A stretch of 48,837 nucleotides of DNA from SICU01 sp038045445 (GTDB taxonomy: Archaea > Nanobdellota > Nanobdellia > Pacearchaeales > GW2011-AR1): NCBI GenBank assembly GCA_038045445.1, contig JBBSYC010000022.1, positions 1 to 48,837 of the forward strand, in the 5' to 3' direction. This document shows positions 25,555 through 33,048 of this stretch, piece by piece. Below the pieces are notes generated by a model. That model had not been told where the DNA came from, ran no database searches, and worked only from the letters and a program-made list of their open reading frames with translations. Each line of letters opens with the position of its first letter. The stretch's first letter is position 1. A program made the translations under genes and the position numbers.

Positions 25555-25749
25555 ATGGTGAAAAAAGAGGATGGAAAAATTATATTGCCTGCTATATCTG
25601 TCGAGAAACAATTAGTTGAGGAAATGAGGAAGTATTCAAAAAAGAAAGGTTATCCAATGTCTCTCGTGAGAAGAAGGGCTTATGCCCTTTGGGTAAATAA
25701 ACAAAGAAAGGCAGACGGCCAAGAAGAGAAACAATGGATAGAGGTATAG
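25555..25749 (+). CDS. Small basic DNA-binding regulator candidate
   Basis: 64 residues. A strand-like start (KIILPAISVEKQL), then two basic helices (VEEMRKYSKKKGYPMSL and VRRRAYALWVNKQRK), matches a ribbon-helix-helix or MarR-tail-like regulator. It is leaderless behind its own TATA box and divergent from the integrase across a palindrome, so repression of the integrase or lysogeny control is plausible. Confidence 0.5.
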   Translation: MVKKEDGKIILPAISVEKQLVEEMRKYSKKKGYPMSLVRRRAYALWVNKQRKADGQEEKQWIEV

Positions 25750-25952
25750 CAAAATGAATATAAAGGTCAAAGTACACAGAAATAACATGATTACAAGAGT
25801 TGATGGGTTCAAAGCCCCTAGTGAGATTTAGCAAAAGTTCTAAGCCAGTTGGAGGCTTATAACCAAATAGACGAATTGAATTATTAATTATAACTTTCTT
25901 AGAGTAATAACAAAAAACAAAGGGTTTAGATATGTAAATTTTATCTAATTTT
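25750..25952. other. Intergenic right edge of the provirus
   Basis: 203 bases without a clear gene. A 25-residue frame (25754-25831, MNIKVKVHRNNMI and on) is too short to call. At 25798-25830 GTTGATGGGTTCAAAGCCCC then TGAGATTT resembles, with gaps, the tRNA-Thr T arm and the bases after it (13931-13968). It is therefore the best candidate for a decayed right attachment site. The rest is AT-rich. Confidence 0.25.
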
Positions 25953-26396
25953 ATGGTAAATCAACACAAAGTCAATGATTTTGATAATCCGTTAATAGAA
26001 GCACTTAGGAAACCAGATATACCTAGAGTTTATAGTCTGTATACTCATTTAAATGAATTGAACCTTCACCCTTACTTTATAGATTATCCAAACAGGCATA
26101 CCAATTATAACCAAATAATACTTGCAGCGATATTTCATACCCAAACTGAAGATCAAAAACGTTTATTAGAAGATATTAGAAATGCTGATGGGTCTAGAAT
26201 TACTTTGGGGGATCATAGGTTTAACGCACGTTTCAATCAACCTGAGGGGTATGGTCTAGGTACTGCTATTTTAGTGCCAGTTAGAACTTTTTGGGAGCGA
26301 ATTCCATTTACTCAAAAACCGAGAGATATTGAGTTGCGTTTAGCAGACCCAGAAGGAATTAGAAGATCTTTAGAAATTATGGATATGGACCTCTAG
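25953..26396 (+). CDS. Unknown protein, 147 residues
   Basis: No recognised motif. The protein is soluble, rich in Asn, His, Tyr and Arg, and likely alpha/beta. It forms a pair with the next gene (7 bases apart) and lies between the provirus and host genes. It could be provirus cargo, a separate insertion, or host. An unusual PNRHTNYNQIILAAIFHTQT stretch is followed by DQKRLLEDI. Confidence 0.5.
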   Translation: MVNQHKVNDFDNPLIEALRKPDIPRVYSLYTHLNELNLHPYFIDYPNRHTNYNQIILAAIFHTQTEDQKRLLEDIRNADGSRITLGDHRFNARFNQPEGYGLGTAILVPVRTFWERIPFTQKPRDIELRLADPEGIRRSLEIMDMDL

Positions 26397-26403
26397 AAGA
26401 CCT

Positions 26404-26949
26404 ATGGACAAACAAATCACTCCTCATTATCTTGGTAAGAGGAGTTTCCCATTGGGTGGAGGTTTGAGGGGATTGTTAGAGAGATATGAGACATTCAATT
26501 TGGCAACATATGCTACAGAACTTTTATTGAATGAAGTAGGAAATACGAGGGAATTAAAAAGAGGTGTAGCTAAAGCAAAAGCCAGAAAGATTTATACATT
26601 TGCAAGAGATGCTACAATCGGCGAATATAGAACAGAGGGTATTATGTTACTCCCTTATACTGAAGCTAGAAAAATTGACTTCAGAGATAGGGAGTGCATT
26701 ACAAAACTTGTTCAAGCACTTCAAGAAGCAAGAAAAGATTTAGTAACACTGGCTGAAAGAACATCTGTTGTCTGGAATTCTTTTCATAATGCGGGAGGCA
26801 AAGAAGAACTACAAGATTTATATGGTGAAGCGAATAAACGTCTAACCCTTCTCATAGCATATAGAACTCTTGGCAGAAAAGAGGTTTATGAAGAAATTGA
26901 CAGGGAGTTGGATGAAATCGTTCGTGAAGTAAATGCATCTATTAAATAA
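26404..26949 (+). CDS. Unknown helical protein, 181 residues
   Basis: Predicted mostly helical and highly charged, with KRGVAKAKARKIYTFARDA as a basic helix and long Glu/Arg helices in the C-terminal half. No membrane segment or catalytic motif was recognised. It follows the 147-residue gene by 7 bases and precedes the Nudix gene by 33 bases, so the three may be one unit. Function unknown. Confidence 0.5.
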   Translation: MDKQITPHYLGKRSFPLGGGLRGLLERYETFNLATYATELLLNEVGNTRELKRGVAKAKARKIYTFARDATIGEYRTEGIMLLPYTEARKIDFRDRECITKLVQALQEARKDLVTLAERTSVVWNSFHNAGGKEELQDLYGEANKRLTLLIAYRTLGRKEVYEEIDRELDEIVREVNASIK

Positions 26950-26982
26950 TAAAAAAATAAACTCAATAATTGTTCTCAAATT

Positions 26983-27375
26983 ATGTCCAAGCATGCCGTT
27001 GTTGCAGTAGTTAATTATCATGATAAAATCTTGTTGGGAAAAAAGAAGCAAGACTCTCCAAAGTTTCTTGCAGGGGAGTGGCATATTCCTGGAGAAAATG
27101 TCGAAGATAATGAATCAGACCAAGAAGCACTAATTAGAGGAATTAAGGAAGAAGCTAAACTAGAAATTACAGTAGGCAAATACCTGGGAAAACATACTAC
27201 CCCAACAAGTCAAAAAGAGGCAAGATGGTACGAATGTTTTGCAAGTGATTCCCAAGTAGTATGTGGGAGCGATTTAGGGGACATAAAATGGGTTCCACGC
27301 AATGAAGTTTTGAGTCATTGTGGCTCAAAAGTTACAACTTTGTGGCCAGAGAATATCAAAAAATATTTTATATAG
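26983..27375 (+). CDS. Nudix hydrolase
   Basis: 130 residues. The Nudix signature is recognisable as GENVEDNESDQEALIRGIKEE, with the E-E pair and preceding Arg that bind metal. It has one extra residue between the Gly and the first Glu, and Gly replaces the Glu of R-E, so activity may be altered. The fold context (LLGKKKQ, GEWHIPGE) is typical of MutT-like pyrophosphohydrolases of nucleotides or similar substrates. It precedes the convergent GINS gene by a few bases. Confidence 0.8.
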   Translation: MSKHAVVAVVNYHDKILLGKKKQDSPKFLAGEWHIPGENVEDNESDQEALIRGIKEEAKLEITVGKYLGKHTTPTSQKEARWYECFASDSQVVCGSDLGDIKWVPRNEVLSHCGSKVTTLWPENIKKYFI

Positions 27376-27380
27376 CAACA

Positions 27381-27926
27381 TTAAACACTCACAGCCTTTT
27401 GCCCACTCACAAGAATATCTGCAGTTCTCTTATCAATAGAAACAGTCTGCCCCTTAGTAAACGGACCTATAAGCTCTCCATTCACTCCAATAAAAGACTC
27501 AACATCGTCTATAATCAGAATATTTTTTTTATCAGTATTCTCTGAATGTCCGTTAAGCAAAAGCATTGAAATTAGTTTATCTGTCTGCTCAACAGAATGC
27601 AATAAAATATCAAACAAATCTTTTTCAAAAGAAAGCATATTTTCAAAATCTTTCTTCATTATACTAGTTTCATTAGCAATAAAAACAAGATTAAGAAGTT
27701 TCTTCTTCCTTCTAAGCATCAATTCCTTAAATAATATCATCAAATTTTCATACTGTTTCTTATCCTTCATAATCTCATCTGAAAAGAAGTTCCCATTATT
27801 TGTTATTGTATTCTTTTTTTCATGAATAAGCTCTGAAAAATCTTTCATAAAATCTGAAGGCATTTTCTGTAAGGGATCATTAATCTTCTCACGCCTCAAA
27901 ATCTCATATAAATCCTCATATTTAAT
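27381..27926 (-). CDS. Replication factor GINS subunit (Gins51-like)
   Basis: 181 residues from MIKYEDLYEILRREK; an upstream in-frame start adds 15 hydrophobic residues and is unlikely. The N-terminal helical A domain (about 1-115) is followed after an Asn/Asp linker by a small beta B domain (about 135-181). That domain contains IDDVESFIGVNGELIGPF, then a D-K-R-T-A-D-I-L-V motif, typical of the Gins51/Sld5 branch. GINS works with MCM and Cdc45/RecJ in the replicative helicase. It shares a leftward unit with the phosphoglycerate mutase upstream. Confidence 0.75.
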   Translation of the reverse strand: MKYEDLYEILRREKINDPLQKMPSDFMKDFSELIHEKKNTITNNGNFFSDEIMKDKKQYENLMILFKELMLRRKKKLLNLVFIANETSIMKKDFENMLSFEKDLFDILLHSVEQTDKLISMLLLNGHSENTDKKNILIIDDVESFIGVNGELIGPFTKGQTVSIDKRTADILVSGQKAVSV

Positions 27927-27984
27927 CATGAAGAAAAAAACAGTAAGAGTTTTATAAATATGATTGTCCAAACAAACGACAGTC

Positions 27985-29232
27985 TTAGTCTGAAAAAAGA
28001 GTCTTCTTCAAAAGTTGTCTTCCGTTAATCTCTGAACAATTAAGAGAATCTCTTTCTGTAAACCTTATATTTTGAGTCTTAGTTGAAAGAGAATCATAAA
28101 ATATAACTGGCACAGGATGAGAAGTATGGGCCTTTAATCTGCATGAAGTAGTATGGTCTGCAGTAACTACCATCCTAAAATCCGTTGCAATCTCTTTAAG
28201 TTTACCAAAAAAATTCTTATCAATCATTTCTATAAACTTGACTTTCTGCATAGGCTTATTGTCGTGTCCAGGCAAATCAGTCTCCTTAAAATGGATGTAA
28301 AAATAATCTTGCATATTATGATAATTAGAAATCATCTCGACAGCTTTTTCAATTGCTTTGCTCAAAATAGCTTCAGCATATTCATAAAAGTCATCTTTGT
28401 CCAAAGAGGGCAAATTAAAGCTCATAATGTTCATACCAAATAACTTTGATATGCCCTTTTCCAAAGGCATATAACTAAAACCCATCCATTTTCCAGGCAA
28501 ACTGTTTATTTCGGGAATAAAGTTCCCTGGGTCTCTGCATAATACAAAATTTGCAGGGAAAAAGCCCTTCTTTTTACGAGCAATATTTACAGGATGGTTC
28601 TCAAGAATAACATAGCTTTTTCTAACAAAAGTATTAACTAAATCTGCAGTAAGAATAGCACTACGACCATCTTCTTGAGGGATAGACATTTTAACTTTAT
28701 TTTCAGAAGACTCAACAGAAAGTCCAGATTCATACGCAGGATCAACATTGGATATTTTTGAAGAAAAATCTCCCCTAAAAACAAGAATGGCCCTATGACC
28801 ATTTGTAGGAATCAGCTCAAATTTAAACGGCAACTTCACCTTAGAATTAACAGCCTCTGTAAGCTCTCGAATCTCTATACCAGTCAAAGTCCTCCCTGCC
28901 CTCCTATCTATAAGTTTCAGACTACTCAAACTGTCTATTGTAGAAAAATTGCACCTAAGAACCAGATCTCCCTTATTCAGATTAACACCCGCTCCGACAG
29001 CTTCCAAAACTCCTCTTGGGTAATCTCTAAAATCTCTCCCAAACAAAGAAACTATTCCACTAGAAGACTGTGGAGCAACTCCTTTAGCAATGGGATTGCA
29101 ACTATAAACATTTGACTTTGAAGCAAAAAAATCAAGATTAGGAGTTTTAGCATATTCAAGAGGAGTCTTGTCTCCAAGTTTAGAGCAAGGCTCATCCGCA
29201 ACTCCATCAAGAATAACAAAAATGCCTTTCAT
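27985..29232 (-). CDS. apgM: Cofactor-independent phosphoglycerate mutase, archaeal type
   Basis: 415 residues, normal for archaeal aPGAM. The N-terminal metal/Asp motif is VILDGVADEP, with KTPLEYAKTPNLD after it. The nucleophile Ser lies in QSSSGIVS, and the C-terminal metal cluster in VVTADHTTSCRLKAHTSHP. It interconverts 3- and 2-phosphoglycerate in glycolysis/gluconeogenesis. The second Met (MKGIFVIL) is the preferred start. It precedes the GINS gene on the same strand and diverges from ftsY. Confidence 0.95.
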   Translation of the reverse strand: MKGIFVILDGVADEPCSKLGDKTPLEYAKTPNLDFFASKSNVYSCNPIAKGVAPQSSSGIVSLFGRDFRDYPRGVLEAVGAGVNLNKGDLVLRCNFSTIDSLSSLKLIDRRAGRTLTGIEIRELTEAVNSKVKLPFKFELIPTNGHRAILVFRGDFSSKISNVDPAYESGLSVESSENKVKMSIPQEDGRSAILTADLVNTFVRKSYVILENHPVNIARKKKGFFPANFVLCRDPGNFIPEINSLPGKWMGFSYMPLEKGISKLFGMNIMSFNLPSLDKDDFYEYAEAILSKAIEKAVEMISNYHNMQDYFYIHFKETDLPGHDNKPMQKVKFIEMIDKNFFGKLKEIATDFRMVVTADHTTSCRLKAHTSHPVPVIFYDSLSTKTQNIRFTERDSLNCSEINGRQLLKKTLFSD

Positions 29233-29282
29233 CAATTCAAAAGAGATAAAAAACTTATAAACCTTATCAACAGTAAAATCCT

Positions 29283-30413
29283 ATGTTTAAACTGTTAAAA
29301 GACAAGTTAAAGTCTTTCTTTGGAAAGTCGAATGAATCTAAAGAAAGTAAAAAAGAAACCAAGAAAACAAAAGTAAAGGCCAAAAAAGAGACTAAACCAA
29401 TCAAAATTAAAGAAAAAAAGCAGATTGGGAAGAAAAAACTAAATCCTAAAAATCAAAATATAAAATCTTTAGAAACTGAAAAAGCAGATGCAGAAGTCGG
29501 TGAACAGCAAGTAGAAGCAGAAATTAAAGAGGAAAAAAAAGGATTCTTTTCAAGTATAGTAAGCAAATTTACAACAGCAAAAATAACAAAAGAACAAGTA
29601 GAAGAAATATTTCAAGAACTAGAAATAATATTGTTAGAAAATAATGTAGCCCTTGAAGTAGTGGATAAAATAAAAGAAAACCTCATAAAAGATTTAGAAG
29701 GACAAGAATCAAAAGCAAAAGAAATCAAAGAGAAAGTCATCAATTCTATAAAAAAAGCAATAGAAGATATATTGATAGACTCCCCAGATTTAATAAAAGA
29801 GATTAATGAAAAAAAAGGGGTTTATACCATACTCTTTTTTGGGATAAATGGAACTGGAAAAACAACATCTATAGCAAAAATAGCAAATCTTCTAAAAGAT
29901 AATAAAATCTCTGTAGTTCTTGCGGCTGCAGACACATTTAGGGCAGCAGCGATAGAGCAACTAGAAATACATGCAAACAACCTTAAAATTCCAATAATAA
30001 AAAGCCAATATTCTGCAGACCCTACTTCAGTGGCCTTTGAAGCAAAGAGCTATGCAGAAAATAACAAGATAAAATGCGTTTTAATAGATACAGCAGGAAG
30101 GATGTATACAAAAGAGAATCTTATAAAACAAATGGAAAAACTTATCAGAGTAATAAATCCAGATAAAAAAATATTTGTAGGAGAATCAACAGCTGGAAAT
30201 GATCTTCTAGAGCAAATAAAGACCTTTAATGATGCCCTTAAAATAGATGGGATAATTCTAAGTAAAGCAGACATAGACGAAAAAGGCGGAGCAACTCTAT
30301 CTGCATCCTATCTAACGGGAAAGCCAATATACTTCATAGGAACAGGACAATCCTATGGAGATATCAAACAATTCAGAAAAAAAGAAATCCTGGAAAGTTT
30401 AGGGTTAGATTAA
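29283..30413 (+). CDS. ftsY: Signal recognition particle receptor FtsY
   Basis: 376 residues. The Lys/Glu-rich N-terminal region (about 1-85) is followed by the N domain (about 85-165) and the G domain with GINGTGKTT (P-loop), D-T-F-R-A-A-A, DTAGR and the T-K-A-D-type specificity segment (ILSKADIDEKGG). It receives SRP54-ribosome complexes at the membrane. The last 15 codons (about 30370-30413) recur in decayed form at 31914-31957, beyond the next gene. Its present 3' end may therefore have come with an insertion. Confidence 0.95.
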   Translation: MFKLLKDKLKSFFGKSNESKESKKETKKTKVKAKKETKPIKIKEKKQIGKKKLNPKNQNIKSLETEKADAEVGEQQVEAEIKEEKKGFFSSIVSKFTTAKITKEQVEEIFQELEIILLENNVALEVVDKIKENLIKDLEGQESKAKEIKEKVINSIKKAIEDILIDSPDLIKEINEKKGVYTILFFGINGTGKTTSIAKIANLLKDNKISVVLAAADTFRAAAIEQLEIHANNLKIPIIKSQYSADPTSVAFEAKSYAENNKIKCVLIDTAGRMYTKENLIKQMEKLIRVINPDKKIFVGESTAGNDLLEQIKTFNDALKIDGIILSKADIDEKGGATLSASYLTGKPIYFIGTGQSYGDIKQFRKKEILESLGLD

Positions 30414-30437
30414 TAAAGACACCATATTAACAAGCAA

Positions 30438-30580
30438 GTTAATTAGACTTAACCTAAAATAACAATTTGTGTTAATTAGGCCTAACATAAAGTCATATTT
30501 ATCTAACAGATAAGCACATTTATATACTTATGTTAATTAAACATAACATAAACTAACACTTTATGTTAGTTAGACTTAAC
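30438..30580 (+). repeat. Four-copy operator-like repeat array upstream of the AAA ATPase gene
   Basis: Four 16-base copies of GTTAATTAGACTTAAC-like sequence lie at 30438-30453, 30471-30486, 30532-30547 and 30565-30580. Each has GTTA/TAAC inverted ends. Starts are spaced 33, 61 and 33 bases, so they form two pairs. A TATA box (about 30519-30526) lies between the pairs and the last copy touches the ATG at 30581. This points to repression by a dimeric protein, possibly autoregulation. Confidence 0.65.
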
Positions 30581-31825
30581 ATGAATGTAGAAATATTAAA
30601 AGAAGCAATAATTAATAGTAATAAATGGTGGAAAGAACCAATTAGTTTAGATTTTAGACATAGAGATATCTATGACGAAATAAAAAAATACTATTCAAAA
30701 AAACAAATAGTGGCATTAGTCGGATTAAGAAGAACAGGTAAAACAACCATAATGCTAAAAATTATTCAAGATGCAATTAAATCTATGCCCTCTGAAAGCA
30801 TCATGTATTTCTCATTCGATGAATATAGAGGCATAAGAATACAAGAAGTGATAAATATATATCTCAATTTATTAAACAAAAAAATATCGAGTGAAAAATA
30901 TTTGTTTTTATTCGATGAAATCCAAAAAGTAGATAACTGGGAAGAGCAATTAAAAAGAATATATGATGGAAATCAAAATATAAAGTTTATAATTTCAGGT
31001 TCAGAATCATTGTTCATACGCAAAAAATCAAGAGAAAGTCTCGCAGGAAGAATGTATGAATTTCAAATAAAAAATCTGAATTTTAGAGAATATTTAAAAT
31101 TCAAAAATATTGAATTTAATAATTTAGAAATTTATAAAAACGAGATACTATCTGAATTTAATAAATATTTAATCTCTAATGGTTTCCCTGAATTGATTAA
31201 TGAAGATAAAGAAAGTTCTTCAAAGTATATTAAAGAAAATGTTATTGAAAGAATAATCTATAAAGACATCCCTCAAATCACCAATATAAACGATCCTTCA
31301 ACATTAGACCAAATCTATAAAATAATTCTATATAACCCTGGAAATATCATTAACATAATAGATTTATCAAAAGATTTAGGAATCTCAAGACAAACGATAT
31401 CAAACTATTTAGATTATCTAGAAAAATCATTTTTAATAAATAAGTTATATAATTATTCTAAAAACGTAAAGAAAACTCAGAGAAAATTTAAGAGATATTA
31501 TCCTTCTATAATTATTCCAGAACTATTGGAAAAAGAGGATTTTTTTGGCAAAGTATTTGAAACAAGCATTGTAAATCAGATAGGTGCACAGTTTTTCTGG
31601 CGAGATAATAACAAAAATGAAGTAGATATAATTCAGCCAGAACCTTTAACAGCCATAGAGATAAAATCGGGAGAGATTAAAGAAAGAGACCTCGTTCCAT
31701 TAATAAAATTCTCAAAAAAGTTCAACCCAAACAGTGCAATCATAATTTCATATAACCTTAAGAAAACAATTAAATTAATAGAGATTATTCCATTCTATGA
31801 ATATTTATTAAAATCAAAGATGTAG
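30581..31825 (+). CDS. AAA ATPase with DUF4143-type C-terminus, inserted cassette gene
   Basis: 414 residues from MNVEILKEAI; an ATG at 30563 lies inside the operator array. Walker A GLRRTGKTT (about residue 48) and Walker B YLFLFDEIQ (about 108-116) are followed by the sensor FIISGSES. The second half has a winged-helix (SKDLGISRQTISNYLDYL) and a restriction-nuclease-like end (NEVDII, then AIEIKSG), as in AAA_14/DUF4143 proteins. Cellular role is unknown in this family; defence or DNA transactions are suspected. It lies between two copies of the ftsY 3' end, which suggests recent insertion. Confidence 0.85.
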   Translation: MNVEILKEAIINSNKWWKEPISLDFRHRDIYDEIKKYYSKKQIVALVGLRRTGKTTIMLKIIQDAIKSMPSESIMYFSFDEYRGIRIQEVINIYLNLLNKKISSEKYLFLFDEIQKVDNWEEQLKRIYDGNQNIKFIISGSESLFIRKKSRESLAGRMYEFQIKNLNFREYLKFKNIEFNNLEIYKNEILSEFNKYLISNGFPELINEDKESSSKYIKENVIERIIYKDIPQITNINDPSTLDQIYKIILYNPGNIINIIDLSKDLGISRQTISNYLDYLEKSFLINKLYNYSKNVKKTQRKFKRYYPSIIIPELLEKEDFFGKVFETSIVNQIGAQFFWRDNNKNEVDIIQPEPLTAIEIKSGEIKERDLVPLIKFSKKFNPNSAIIISYNLKKTIKLIEIIPFYEYLLKSKM

Positions 31826-31913
31826 TCAATGACACTGAAAATTGAGCAGTTATACCTTGACTATAATCAATTCTGTGATTAGATTACGTTCTTTTAAGAA
31901 TTGACTATTAGAT

Positions 31914-31957
31914 AATTCTGAAAAAAAGATATTCTAGAAAGTCTAGGACTAAATTAA
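31914..31957 (+). pseudogene. Displaced remnant of the ftsY 3' end
   Basis: 44 bases match 30370-30413 at 36 positions. The remnant reads ...EKKDILESLGLN-stop; intact ftsY reads RKKEILESLGLD-stop. Most differences fall in third codon positions, so the copies diverged while both were under protein-level selection. This suggests two related ftsY alleles, not a recent duplication. Its stop overlaps the stop of the convergent gene 31954-32457, as expected for the original ftsY end. Confidence 0.7.
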
Positions 31958-32457
31958 GGGTAAGCGAGGTCAGGTTTATCACATAATACCCATGCACAAG
32001 TATTAAATCCACTTTGAGATGGTGGCGCCCATCTATTGACATTTCCCCCAAGCCACCGTGGAGCTTCAAAAACATAACTTCCACCAGTCGAAACGGCACA
32101 CAAAAAAGCAGAATCTTGACACCTATAATTAGGAGGCATCTTATGAACTACTCCAGAAGGAACAGAACTAGAATTAATAGTCCCATTAAGCCGATTAATA
32201 GACGGACAATTTAATCCCGTAGAACTGCAATAAGGAGAGTTTCCATTCAATGTATTAACATTATTCTCAAGCCAATCAAGAAAACTGTTTAGAGTCTGGT
32301 TTGGAGTGCCTGGAACTCCCGTAACTTGAATCTCCCCACTACTATGCCCAAAATTAGGAGGATTACTAGTCCCATAAGCAATAACCACACTAACAAAAAC
32401 AAACAATATCAAAACAGCCACTAAATGCCACTTATTTATATTAATCTCAAACCTCAT
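31954..32457 (-). CDS. Membrane-anchored exported protein, unknown function
   Basis: 167 residues from MRFEININKWHLV; a longer frame uses a TTG. One N-terminal helix (about 10-27) anchors a Pro/Asn/Ser-rich outer domain with four to six Cys, including CSSTGLNC and two later Cys pairs (CQDSAFLC, CAWVLC). It may be a small disulfide-bonded surface domain. The family was not recognised. It is convergent with the ftsY remnant. Confidence 0.55.
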   Translation of the reverse strand: MRFEININKWHLVAVLILFVFVSVVIAYGTSNPPNFGHSSGEIQVTGVPGTPNQTLNSFLDWLENNVNTLNGNSPYCSSTGLNCPSINRLNGTINSSSVPSGVVHKMPPNYRCQDSAFLCAVSTGGSYVFEAPRWLGGNVNRWAPPSQSGFNTCAWVLCDKPDLAYP

Positions 32458-32503
32458 TTTAATCAAGGATAAAAACAATCAAAGGTTAATAAATATATCT
32501 TGT

Positions 32504-32971
32504 TCAAAGAAGTCTTGGTTCAAAATAAAGCTCTAATTCTCTGCCTTCAAAAAAACCAAAAAATGAATCAAAAGAATCTTTTGCTGAAAAATTAAAGACT
32601 GCCTCATTGTCTAAAAAATTATCTTGAGAAGCAAGGATATAATCATCAAAAAAATAGTCTTCATCATAAACCACTAGTTCTAAAGAACTATTTCCGCATC
32701 CGTGACCGTATACTTTCGCAGAAAAGGAGTCTTCTCTGGAAACAGTTAAATTCAAAGGAAAATAAGAAACAATCCTGCAATCAGGAGGACTTAAAAGAAT
32801 TGGTTTCCTTGTAGGATTGCTTGGTCTGAAAGATTCCGCAGGAAGTTCAAAGTCGGTATCTGAAAAGACCTGCTTTCCAGTGATTTTCAAAACAATTCCT
32901 TCATTAATTAAAAGGAAAGACACTAAAAAAATAAAGATTAAAAGCAACGAAACAAAAACCTTATTATTCAT
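32504..32971 (-). CDS. Membrane-anchored exported protein, unknown function
   Basis: 155 residues. An N-terminal signal anchor (VFVSLLLIFIFLVSFLLI) is followed by a linker and a beta-rich outer domain with two Cys (DCRIVSYFPL and HGCGNSS) and aromatic-acidic repeats. It follows the srp54 divergent promoter and precedes another anchored protein on the same strand, so the two may form a surface pair. Function unknown. Confidence 0.55.
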   Translation of the reverse strand: MNNKVFVSLLLIFIFLVSFLLINEGIVLKITGKQVFSDTDFELPAESFRPSNPTRKPILLSPPDCRIVSYFPLNLTVSREDSFSAKVYGHGCGNSSLELVVYDEDYFFDDYILASQDNFLDNEAVFNFSAKDSFDSFFGFFEGRELELYFEPRLL

Positions 32972-33048
32972 TCTCTAGGCTATTTTGCTAAGTTTATAAT
33001 ATTAATCAAAAGCGCAAATTTATTAACTATCTCTAAACTCGTTAATTC

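Larger units (their letters stand above)
13959..25830. mobile_element. Provirus of about 12 kb (tailless, membrane-containing type), integrated at tRNA-Thr
   Basis: The block contains a packaging ATPase, a probable double-jelly-roll capsid protein, many small hydrophobic or signal-peptide proteins, fibre-like proteins with trimeric-adhesin style repeats, a tyrosine integrase and a divergent small regulator. No terminase, portal or tail genes are seen, which argues against a tailed virus. By eye, codon choice shifts from the A-ending, ATA-rich host style to more GCA/GCT/ATT codons. Left edge: tRNA-Thr. The right edge is uncertain. It lies after the regulator at 25555-25749, possibly at the imperfect T-arm-like repeat near 25798-25830. 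No replication polymerase was recognised. Confidence 0.8.
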
